Shown here piece by piece: positions 40,749-49,685 of a stretch of 64,000 nt of DNA. Position 1 is the first letter of the stretch. Each line of letters begins with the position of its first letter. Below the pieces are notes generated by a model. It was given only the letters and a program-made list of their open reading frames with translations, was not told the origin of the DNA and made no database searches. Source of the stretch: Agarophyton chilense (taxonomy: Eukaryota; Rhodophyta; Florideophyceae; Gracilariales; Gracilariaceae); the NCBI GenBank assembly GCA_030374765.1, contig JARGXX010000095.1, positions 1,178,001-1,242,000 on the forward strand, read 5' to 3'. A program made the translations under genes and the position numbers.

Positions 40749-43085
40749 CTACGAATCAGTGGTGTAGAAAGCGTTTATGAACAGAACACCGACAGTCCCA
40801 AGCAAAAACTGCATGGGAACTCCAAAGATGACCCAGTCCATAAACGTATACCCGCCAGGACCGTGTACCATAAGATTTGTTTGATACCCTATTGGTGTTG
40901 AAAAACTTGATGAAGCACCGATCATTAGCGTATATAAGGTTGCCACAACAGGCGGAGGTTTATCCGACTTCAGAATGTTGTTGATCACAGGGAACATCAG
41001 CGAGACCGCTGCATTGTTCGTAATTACTGATGATAACAGAGCCGTTCCGACGAATATACCAAACAACAGACCTAAATTGCCGATCGGTCGGAAAATGTCT
41101 ACGATGAAACTTGCGAGTTGTGCTGCTGCTCCCGTATCTTCCATACCATTAGAAATCCCGAAACTGGCTGCAATCGTGATTATAATCGGCAAGTCAACCG
41201 CTCTCCCCGCGTTAGCGAGAGAGAGGCATCCAGTAGCAATAAGAAGAAAGGACGCACCAGCCGCGGCACTCATTAGCGGTATCACACCAGCTGTAGCCAG
41301 CGCCACCATAGTGACGGCGATGCTGCCTGCGATGAGCATGTGCAGGCGATCCTCTCTAGGCGGCTGTGAGCCAGATACTTCAGATACAAGCGCAAAGTTG
41401 GAGTCTTTTCCATATCTAAGCGTGAATTCGGATCCAGTTTCAACAAGCAACGTATCTCCCGCCCTCAACTTGATGTCAGCAATCTTCTCCTTGACGTGTT
41501 CTCCCTGCCTGTGTACCGCGATGATGGCCGCCTGAAAGCGCGATCGGAATTCAGACTCTTTTGCTGTCTTGCCGACCAGCATTGAGGAAGAAGCAATAAC
41601 AAGCTCGACCAATCTACGATGATGACGCTCGATCTTCATTTTTTGTGATTGACCAGTCGCGGGAACAAGGCCTGGAATGTGATACAATTCTGTCACAGTT
41701 TCTACGACTCCTGCAAATAGGAGGGTATCACCTGCCTCGATCTTCGTATCGGGGGCAACAGCTGGGATGAGCGTGCCGTCCGCACGCGTGACTTCGACTA
41801 AATAAAGACCTTGCAGATGACGCAAGCCAGCCTCCTGTACAGTGTCACCAACAATAGGTGAGCGTTGTTGCACGAGCAATGCAACAGTATATTCTCGGGG
41901 GTTGCGAATGATTGAATCTACACCTGTTTGACCTCTATCGCGCAACAGACAGCGAGAGAAAACCCCCATGTAGATGATGCCTGTAACAAGCATGAGCGCC
42001 CCAACAGGGGTGATGCCAAAGATAGGCAAACCTTTTCCAACACCCCCCTCAAGCCCGTCAACAGTTCCTAGGATTTTGGTCTTAATGGCGAGACCATTGA
42101 CGACAAGATTGGTGCTAGTACCTAGCAAAGTGAGCGTACCTCCAAGAATGGCGGCGTCATTAAGTGGCATGAGAAGCTTCGATATTGGAAAGTTAGCGCG
42201 GCGAGACCAGGACTGTACAACTGGGATAAGCATGGCCACCACAGGGGTATTGTTGAGAAAGGCAGAGATCAGAGCGACTGGAATCATGACACGCAATTGA
42301 GCCTCCCATACAAATCTGGGCTTTCCAAGCACAACACGGAACAATGGGAGTAGTACGGAGGTACGTTGAATCCCCTCAGCTACAATGAAGAGAATTGCAA
42401 CGGACATTACCCCAGAATTCGAAAAGCCTTCAATTCCGCGTGAGGGCGTGACGATGTTGAGGATGAGCATTAGCGTAAGACCGAGCAGCATGGACACGGC
42501 TGTTGGAAGCGCATTAGTGATGAGTAAGGCAAGGGTGACTGTAAGAATGGCAAACGCTGCCCAGGCTTTCCACTTGAGCTCATCAAAGGCGAAAATGCCT
42601 AACATTGCCAGACCGATGGCAATGACGAGCATGAATACGAGAATGCCCCAATTACGCTTCAAGAAGCGTATGAGCCACTTGCCAATGGCTTTAGAGAAGC
42701 CGAGGTCATTGCGCAAGTCCGAAAACTTGGGATTATACTTTTGTGGATTGCCTTGGTAGTAAGGATTATCAACGCTGGTACTAGAACGCGGATTGGGCAA
42801 TGGAGGCGGCGGGGGCATTTTTGGAGGGTCATCGGTCTGCAAAGCGCCCTCTAAGAACTCCTTTTGGGTGATTTGATGGACCGGAACAGTTTCCGGCTGG
42901 TCGGGAATAGCAATGACTTGAAAGTCAATGTGATCAGACGACGCGGGGCGAGAAAGCGGCGAACGATGCCTAGAAGAAAGTCGGGTTGAAGCAGGGGAGG
43001 CATTTCGAGAGCGACGAGAAATTGAGTCAGGTTCATTGGGCGGGGTGGGTGTGGGAACTGCGGAAGCGACGCGACGATGCGCCAT
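40749..43085 (-). CDS. SLC13-type transporter with two TrkA-C domains (SLT sulfate-transporter-like), 778 aa
   Basis: ATG 43085 is the first ATG of the frame. A cytosolic N-terminus (HIDFQVIAIPDQPET conserved in the paralogue; a PPPPP tract) precedes many membrane helices. FLNNTPVVAML and LLGTSTNLVVNG in the first half, and ITNNAAVSLMFPV and IGYQTNLMVHGPGGY in the second, are the paired substrate/Na-binding hairpin motifs of the divalent anion:Na symporter family. Between the halves sit two RCK/TrkA-C domains (SPIVGDTVQEAGLRHL-GLYLVEV; KTAKESEFRSRFQAAIIAVHR). This domain order matches algal and plant SAC1-like SLT transporters that take up sulfate. The substrate is inferred; other divalent anions are possible. 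Confidence 0.88.
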   Translation of the reverse strand: MAHRRVASAVPTPTPPNEPDSISRRSRNASPASTRLSSRHRSPLSRPASSDHIDFQVIAIPDQPETVPVHQITQKEFLEGALQTDDPPKMPPPPPLPNPRSSTSVDNPYYQGNPQKYNPKFSDLRNDLGFSKAIGKWLIRFLKRNWGILVFMLVIAIGLAMLGIFAFDELKWKAWAAFAILTVTLALLITNALPTAVSMLLGLTLMLILNIVTPSRGIEGFSNSGVMSVAILFIVAEGIQRTSVLLPLFRVVLGKPRFVWEAQLRVMIPVALISAFLNNTPVVAMLIPVVQSWSRRANFPISKLLMPLNDAAILGGTLTLLGTSTNLVVNGLAIKTKILGTVDGLEGGVGKGLPIFGITPVGALMLVTGIIYMGVFSRCLLRDRGQTGVDSIIRNPREYTVALLVQQRSPIVGDTVQEAGLRHLQGLYLVEVTRADGTLIPAVAPDTKIEAGDTLLFAGVVETVTELYHIPGLVPATGQSQKMKIERHHRRLVELVIASSSMLVGKTAKESEFRSRFQAAIIAVHRQGEHVKEKIADIKLRAGDTLLVETGSEFTLRYGKDSNFALVSEVSGSQPPREDRLHMLIAGSIAVTMVALATAGVIPLMSAAAGASFLLIATGCLSLANAGRAVDLPIIITIAASFGISNGMEDTGAAAQLASFIVDIFRPIGNLGLLFGIFVGTALLSSVITNNAAVSLMFPVINNILKSDKPPPVVATLYTLMIGASSSFSTPIGYQTNLMVHGPGGYTFMDWVIFGVPMQFLLGTVGVLFINAFYTTDS

Positions 43086-44050
43086 AGCGATGCGGCGGCC
43101 ACAACGAATCGACAGCGGAGTTGGGGCGACGCGCAAAACGCAAGATACGTGAAGACGAGTAACGAGCTGGGCACTAAGGTTGGGCGGTTTGAATCCGGCT
43201 GTGCGGCTTTGTACGTTCGGTAGCTCGCAGTGTAATGATGGCGCCTCACCGGCGCGAAGACGAGCGGAAGCAGCAGTAGCCAAGAACAATGGCGTGGGGC
43301 GCACATTCCGCGCTCGCTGAGCAGCGAATGCAACGCGTCACGCGGATTCGCCGTGGACGACGTGGCAGATGACTTGTGCGCCTGTTTGAGCACGTGGGCG
43401 AGTTTCAACGGCAAGGACCAATGCAAGCACGCGTGACTAGGTCAAGATGAGCGTGATGCGCTTGCGTTTCGCACAGCGAAGATGCAGTTGAGCGTGACAT
43501 TCCGCGCTGCCGAAAACGTGTAAGCCATTATACGATGGTAAAAAATATGCTCTCCCGCTCGAGGTGGGGGGCTCTTTTCCCTACCGCGTGTGGCATAATC
43601 TGCAGCGGAGTCGTGGCGCGCACAACCTTTTAGGTGACGTCACCCTTATGCTTCGCCGCTGATTAACCCTTGTTCGAAGCACAAAGTGAAGCGAGGCGCC
43701 GCCGCCTTGGCCACTTTCTGCCATCGTATGTTCGTTCAAAACAGGCTGCAACGGCACCACTTTCACATCGGAAGCCGCAGAGACACTTCTTTCCACAGAC
43801 AACTTCTTCTTGTCACGAGATATCAACCACCATCATGGTGTAGCCGTCTTCAACATCCCGACGCCACCCAAGATGCTTCTACATGCACAAAAGGCTGCAC
43901 AAACATCCTAAACCACGCTAATCCTGTACCGTCCAGCCACTTGTTGTCACGTGCACCCTTACCAACTCAACACGTGCTCGAAAACGCTACCCATCGCATT
44001 TGCTCCCATTCATACCACGGCAGCGATGGGAGAGGCTAATGTAGTCGTGG
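43086..44050. other. Spacer between the tandem transporters
   Basis: It holds the promoter of the 40749-43085 gene and the 3' flank of the 44051-46297 gene. No gene or repeat is supported; short frames on both strands look like chance. Confidence 0.5.
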
Positions 44051-46297
44051 TCACGGCGATGAGGTGCCGTGCAACCAATGCACGGTGAGCACCCCCACCG
44101 CCCCTAACACCAGCTGCATTGGCGTGCCAAAGCGCACCCAGTCGCCAAACGTGTAGCCGCCGGGTCCGTGTACCATAAGGTTGGTTTGATACCCGATTGG
44201 CGTCGAGAAGCACGCCGACGCGCCTATCATTAGCGTGTATAGCGCCGACGTTGCGCCCACGCCCTCTTTCGAAACGATGCTTCGCACCACCGGGAATACA
44301 AGAGATACTGCCGCGTTATTTGTGATCACAGATGAAAGCAGCGCTGTACCAGTATAGATCCCGAATAGTAACCCCAACGAGCCCACTCTTTCAAACGCCT
44401 GCACCATTGCATTTGCCATTCGTTCGGCGGCCCCACTATCTTCCAGCCCGTTCGACAGACCAAAACTCGCCGCGATTGTCACTACTACTGCCATGTCAAC
44501 AGCCTGTCCTGCGTTGTTTACGCTCATGCATCCGCTCACAATCATCACAAATGCCGCTGCACTGGCGGCTGTGAGCAGTGGTACAGTGCCACTGGCAGCC
44601 AGAGCAACCATACACACCGCAGTCGCCGCTGAAATCATCATGTGTGCCAAGTCTTCTCGCGGCGGCTGTGAGTGTGTAACCTCCGAGACCAGCGCAAAGT
44701 TTGAGTCCTTTCCGAATGTTTCAGCGAATTCTGTACCGGCTTCAACAAGTAGCGTGTCGCCTGCTCTCAGACGAATGTCTGCGATTCGTTGTTTGATGTG
44801 TATTCCCTGTCGGTGCACGGCAATGATTGCGGCTGAGAAACGGGATCGAAACTGCGATTCTTTCGCTGTTGTGCCTACCAATGCAGATGTTGCACCAATC
44901 ACAAGTTCTACGAGTCTGCGTCGATGTCGTTCAATCTTCATTTTCTGTGACTGTCCTGTGGCCGGCACTAATCCTTGAATGTGATACAATTCGCGGACAG
45001 TTTCTACAATTCCAGCAAAAAGTAGAGTATCCCCTGTTAAGATGAGCGTATCTGGTGCCACTGCAGGAATCACAGTGCCATCTGCGCGAGTTACCTCAAC
45101 CAAGAACAAACCGCTCAAATTTCGCAGCCCTGCTTCTTGTACTGTTTCGCCTACGATGGGAGAGTGGGCTTTCACCAGCAGCGCAACTGTGTACTCCCGC
45201 GGATTGCACATCATCGCCCCGACTCCCGTCTTTCCACGGTCACGAAGGAGCCAGTGAGAAAACAGCAGCATGTATACGAGCCCTGCCAAAAGCACCACCA
45301 ACCCGATAGGTGTGATACCAAATATTGGCAGTCCAATCCCTATTCCATTTTCGTTGACGCCAAGAATCTTGCTTTTGACTGCCAACCCATTCACAACAAG
45401 ATTTGTGCTGGTGCCAAGAAGTGTCAGTGTTCCACCTAGCACAGCAGCATTACTGAGCGGCATCATTAACTTTGAGACCGGCATATTTGCTCGTCTCGAC
45501 CACGATTGCACCACCGGTATGAGCATGGCAACAACTGGAGTGTTGTTGAGAAAGGCTGAGATAATGGCCACCGGAAGCATGACGCGTAACTGTGCTACCC
45601 ACGTACGCTGCGGTTTACCCAGTAGCACGCGGAAGATTGGTAGCAGAACTGATGTGCGCTGAATCCCATCGGCAACGATGAAAAGCACAGCAACGGATAG
45701 CACGCCAACATTAGAAAATCCCTCTACAGCACGTGAAGGTCTGACAATGTCAAATACTAGCATTAGAGAAAGGCCAAAAAGCATCGACAGTACCGTAGGA
45801 AACGCGTTGGATAACAAGATGCAGAGAGTGATTAACAGAATGACGACAGATACCCATGCTTTCCATCCCAGATCATGAAATATGGACCAAATGCCCGCGA
45901 TCGCACCAAGAGCCGCAGCAATGCCAAACAAAACAACGCTGTTTCTTCGCCGTGCTGGGCTCGGAATCCTGGTAGTAAAGTTTTCTCCCGCAGTTTGACG
46001 CGTAGGCAACGGTGCGGAGCCATAGTGAGTGGCCTGTGCATGATCACCTTTTCGGGGAGAGGTATGTGCAGATGGAAGAGGAGATGGTAGACTGGGATAT
46101 GTGAAATCAACGAGGTTTGAATCCGTTAAAGGTATTTCGAGGGCGGTACACACAAACTGGTCTTCGGAGACAACAGCGTCGAGAGGGGTTTCAGGGAGGT
46201 CCGGGATGCTTATGATGCGGCAGTCGATGTTCTCATCGCTGTGAAATGAATGGCGTTCGGAGCTGCGATGGTGAGGCGGCACAGTCGGAAGTGTCAT
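44051..46297 (-). CDS. Second SLC13/TrkA-C (SLT-like) transporter, 748 aa
   Basis: Paralogue of the neighbouring gene in the same orientation, alike along the whole membrane and TrkA-C region (e.g. SNVGVLSVAVLFIVADGIQRTSVLLPIFR; SPIVGETVQEAGLRNLSGLFLVEV). All four hairpin motifs are present (FLNNTPVVAML, LLGTSTNLVVNG, ITNNAAVSLVFPV, IGYQTNLMVHGPGGY). The N-terminal cytosolic peptide NIDCRIISIPDLPET aligns with the paralogue, although the rest of the tail differs. The two probably arose by tandem duplication and may differ in affinity or in response to sulfur status. ATG 46297 gives a full-length protein. Confidence 0.88.
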   Translation of the reverse strand: MTLPTVPPHHRSSERHSFHSDENIDCRIISIPDLPETPLDAVVSEDQFVCTALEIPLTDSNLVDFTYPSLPSPLPSAHTSPRKGDHAQATHYGSAPLPTRQTAGENFTTRIPSPARRRNSVVLFGIAAALGAIAGIWSIFHDLGWKAWVSVVILLITLCILLSNAFPTVLSMLFGLSLMLVFDIVRPSRAVEGFSNVGVLSVAVLFIVADGIQRTSVLLPIFRVLLGKPQRTWVAQLRVMLPVAIISAFLNNTPVVAMLIPVVQSWSRRANMPVSKLMMPLSNAAVLGGTLTLLGTSTNLVVNGLAVKSKILGVNENGIGIGLPIFGITPIGLVVLLAGLVYMLLFSHWLLRDRGKTGVGAMMCNPREYTVALLVKAHSPIVGETVQEAGLRNLSGLFLVEVTRADGTVIPAVAPDTLILTGDTLLFAGIVETVRELYHIQGLVPATGQSQKMKIERHRRRLVELVIGATSALVGTTAKESQFRSRFSAAIIAVHRQGIHIKQRIADIRLRAGDTLLVEAGTEFAETFGKDSNFALVSEVTHSQPPREDLAHMMISAATAVCMVALAASGTVPLLTAASAAAFVMIVSGCMSVNNAGQAVDMAVVVTIAASFGLSNGLEDSGAAERMANAMVQAFERVGSLGLLFGIYTGTALLSSVITNNAAVSLVFPVVRSIVSKEGVGATSALYTLMIGASACFSTPIGYQTNLMVHGPGGYTFGDWVRFGTPMQLVLGAVGVLTVHWLHGTSSP

Positions 46298-47099
46298 TGT
46301 ACCTCCGAAGGTAGAAGCAGTGCAATTACTGTGTGGAAGTGAAGACTAGCGAAAGGTTTTATATGTCCAATGGACACCGTTTTGAGCCTGAGAAACGGCT
46401 TTCTGTTCTAGGTTGAGCACGCTGCGAATGGCGACATGCGAGACTGTCCCGGATTATGGGGCTCTCGTGACTCTGATCAGTGCTACAGTACCAGTGGTAC
46501 TGATGCATCCGAAGAAAATGTTTATCGCCATCTTTGGTTGACGATGTTGATTTCTTGAGAAAGTGCTTTCAGGATAGGGTGAAGCAGCATTTCCGATATT
46601 TTTGAGCATGGAGAATTAAGCTAATTCGCATCCATTCGGTCCAGCCTTTGACGTTGGTGACGAGGACACGCATGAGAAAACGCACGCTTGGCAAGCTTTT
46701 GCAGTGTAAAATAACTCACCTGTTGCACTCTCTCACTCAGCCCGACTTCTTTGCAAGTAGCTGGAATTGGAAAGGTTGTGTAACGGAGGTTGTTTAGGTT
46801 TGACCTTTTCCGGAAACTCTTTCTGTAATCAAGCTTTTGCTTGTATATTTTATTGGGTGTTGACAACTGTCATTTTTCCAGAAAGCAAAGTTGACGGGCA
46901 ACTTCTTTCAAGGAAGCCAGATGGTTCGTTCTGTGCTAGAGAGTTGAAATGTCAACCCTGTGAGCGTCTGTGCATTGTCAAGCCCTTTCAGGAAGACGGG
47001 TATGTTCTGGCGAGATCGTCGATAAAGTACCTACATACATGCTTTGTGTGGTTTCCTTCGTCTTGTGTGCTTCGAATTAGAACACCACCAACTACTCTT
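46298..47099. other. Intergenic region
   Basis: Promoter side of the transporter and 3' flank of the DUF202 gene. ORFs here overlap known 3' ends or are short; nothing supported. Confidence 0.45.
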
Positions 47100-47711
47100 C
47101 TATTGGCCTATTTCGGGTGGCCCTCCCGTTGTAGACACGCCGCTAACTTCACTATGCCCTCCCCGCACGAGCGCATAAGCCATAGTCACACCGACTACAA
47201 GCAGTAATGCGGTGACAACCACCAGGGGGCTGTGCTCTCTAGTGAACGCGGGTACATGTTCTATTTCCCCTGTGCGCAAAGCATGTCGACGCTTGTAGTA
47301 TGCAAATGTACCGTAGAGCACTAGTAGAAGCGCGATAATCCACGAAAATCCAACCACGACGATTCTCAACGGGTCTTTCTTGTCGATGTCAAACATCACG
47401 AAAATAAACGATCCAATTGCACCTGTGTGAAGTCCTGTCCATAACCATTTGAAGAACGTCCGTTCTGCTGCCATATCGGTCTTTAACAAATCTGCCACCT
47501 GCTTTTGCGGAGACTTCTGTTTGCCCTTCTTCTTTTTGGGCTTTTCAACTGAACCATAATCCTTTTTTCCTTCACTCGTCTCGTTTTCATCGTCCTCACC
47601 GGGTTGACCTCCGTCGACTCGAACGCTTGAAAGAATCGGAGTTATTTCGTCGTCCAAGTCAGAAATGATCGGCACCATTTCTGGAGATTCGGCTGATCCG
47701 GTACCATTCAT
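47100..47711 (-). CDS. Vtc1-like / DUF202 membrane protein, 203 aa
   Basis: ATG 47711 is the first ATG of the frame; an upstream TGA in frame excludes a longer single-exon start. The N-terminal third is acidic and then Lys-rich (PKKKKGKQKSPQKQ). DMAAERTFFKWLWTGLHTGAIGSFIF is the hallmark of the DUF202/VTC1 fold (Arg-Thr-Phe plus Trp-Leu), followed by two more hydrophobic helices (IVVVGFSWIIALLLVLYGTFAYY; LVVVTALLLVVGVTMAYALV). In VTC complexes this three-helix domain forms the channel that moves polyphosphate into vacuoles or acidocalcisomes. No SPX or catalytic tunnel domain is attached, so it resembles Vtc1, not Vtc4. A stand-alone DUF202 protein of another role is possible. Confidence 0.7.
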   Translation of the reverse strand: MNGTGSAESPEMVPIISDLDDEITPILSSVRVDGGQPGEDDENETSEGKKDYGSVEKPKKKKGKQKSPQKQVADLLKTDMAAERTFFKWLWTGLHTGAIGSFIFVMFDIDKKDPLRIVVVGFSWIIALLLVLYGTFAYYKRRHALRTGEIEHVPAFTREHSPLVVVTALLLVVGVTMAYALVRGGHSEVSGVSTTGGPPEIGQ

Positions 47712-48488
47712 AATCTGTAGTCCCTTGGAGAGTACCTCTTCGGTTGAGTCACTTGTGTGGGGTGAACTCCAACTCAAGAGCAAGAATCAACAGACGGCGT
47801 ACGAAGGTATTCTGTTTGTTAGCAAGGAAAAAAAGGCCTTTGAGAGCGATGCAGAGTTGTGAAGGGCAGAGGAAAAATACTTGAACTTATTCTCAAACAA
47901 CCAGGTTTTTAGACGTATAACCAATGCACGATCCGGACAAGGCAAACTTTTTTGGAGATCAGACAGACCATCTACTCTGTGCAGTGCGTCCCACAGTAGA
48001 CTCGTATCAACGAAAATCAGTGCATTCGCCAAAAAAAAAACAGGGCTCCGTCCATCTGATGTTATCTGTTGGCGATGGCGCCAGTCTAGCTAGAGATAGC
48101 TCTCCATCTACCTTACACACGACTCACGTTCTGGAAGGTTATCAAGCTTTGAAATAGTTTTTCTGGATTGCATCGAACCCATGTAGTCAGTACCTGACAG
48201 TGATTCTAAACCATTCAACGACACGCAGCTGATGTAGAACAGGCAGCTCAGCATCTGCATAAGTTCAAGACCACATGTCTGCAACAGAGACCGCATTCAA
48301 TGTACGAAGGGCAACTGCAAAGCGGTCGCTACGAACTTCGAAGATGCGCCGTGGTGTTTTGTTGTCGCATCTCCCAGATACACGACTTGCTCTGTAATGC
48401 AAACTTGGATCTAGCTGGCTAACCATAGGCGCCCCACATTTTCTACACTTCGATTGTTCTCTCATTCCTCAACGCGTTTTCATCAACA
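47712..48488. other. Divergent intergenic region between the DUF202 gene and 6PGL
   Basis: No gene supported. It must contain the promoters of both neighbours. Confidence 0.45.
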
Positions 48489-49476
48489 ATGATATTCTCC
48501 GCCATCTCTACACACAAAATCCCGTTCCCAGCATTTCACAGTGCTATCGCACTACCCCTTCATTCTCCACTTGCCTCATATCGTGCAATTTGTCCAAGAC
48601 GTAAAGCAAGCATGACCGTGTCTGTTAACATCGGGGCTGTACCCACCAAGCTCGCGGAAGCCGTGAAGAATGCTGCTGAAGAGGCCATCGATCAGCGCGG
48701 TTCGTTCTCGGTGGCCATTTCGGGAGGCTCGCTCCCAAAGCTCCTTGCGGAGGGTTTGATGTCCCATACAATGGACGTAGAGAAGTGGAACGTATTCCTC
48801 GCAGACGAGCGGGTCGTACCCCTGGATCACAAAGATTCCAACTATCGCGAAATTCGCGATCGCCTTCCCTCGATGTCAGTCATCCCCATCGATCCCTCCC
48901 TTCCCTCCGACGAGTGCGCGATTGATTACACCAAGAAGGTCGTGGGGAAACTTGGCGAGTCTCCAAAATTTGACTTGTTGCTTCTGGGTCTAGGACCGGA
49001 TGGCCACACTTGCTCCTTATTCCCGGGACACCCTTTGGTACGTTTCCCCAACTTTCCGACTTTCTTCAAGTGCTCTGCTTCCTTTGCAGTGCAGTAACTA
49101 ATTGGATTGTACCGTTCCTGCGACCTGCAGCTGCAAGAGAAAGAAGCATTTGTCGCCCCGATAACAGATTCGCCGAAACCCCCACCAACCAGGGTTACTC
49201 TTACATATCCTGTGCTGAACGCTGCACGAGCTATAGTTTTTGTCGTCACTGGATCAAGCAAAGCAGGTGTTGTTCAAGATATCATAGAGGTAAGTGAATG
49301 CTGACCTACATCCAAAGGTGAAAGACGGAAAGATCCTAACATTGGATACATTCTCTCTTATCTCTTCAATGCTCAAGAATGAGAGTAGCACACTACCAGG
49401 AGCCCTCGTCAAGCCTTCAGACGGCACTGTGACTTGGTTGTTCGACGAGGCTGCCTCGTCAAAGCTCACCATGTGA
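48489..49476 (+). CDS. PGLS: 6-phosphogluconolactonase, three exons, ~268 aa
   Basis: Hydrolyses 6-phosphogluconolactone, the second step of the oxidative pentose phosphate pathway. Proposed exons: 48489-49037, 49131-49289, 49378-49476, with GT-AG introns of 93 and 88 bp, both phase 0; each contains a branch-like TAAC and the second a clear pyrimidine tract. Landmarks: [54 protein letters not shown], then across intron 1 [20 protein letters not shown], and across intron 2 [21 protein letters not shown]. The first 41 residues (Ser/Ala/Pro/Arg-rich, no acids) look like an organelle transit peptide; a second ATG at 48612 gives a cytosolic-length enzyme. Ends 210 bp from convergent MetE. Confidence 0.9.
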
Positions 49477-49685
49477 TTAGCAGAAGTGCCATACGAGCGT
49501 AAGGTGCGCAACTTTATAACTATAAAACGGAGACCTTGTTATAGGAATCGCTCATGTCGGGTCGTGCCCTCTCACATGGCCTGTTTATTTCCGAACCCAG
49601 CTGCTCTGTGATGCCCAACACAACCAATGACACAAGCTATTGTCAATCATGCGTGGAGCATTCTCGAGCTTTCCTCATAGCGCCC

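Noticed and set aside
49290-49317. A 28-bp mini-intron in 6-phosphogluconolactonase
   Set aside because: It would join a coding stretch foreign to the family. Using the later acceptor at 49377 gives an 88-bp intron with a branch site and pyrimidine tract, and a family-like protein.
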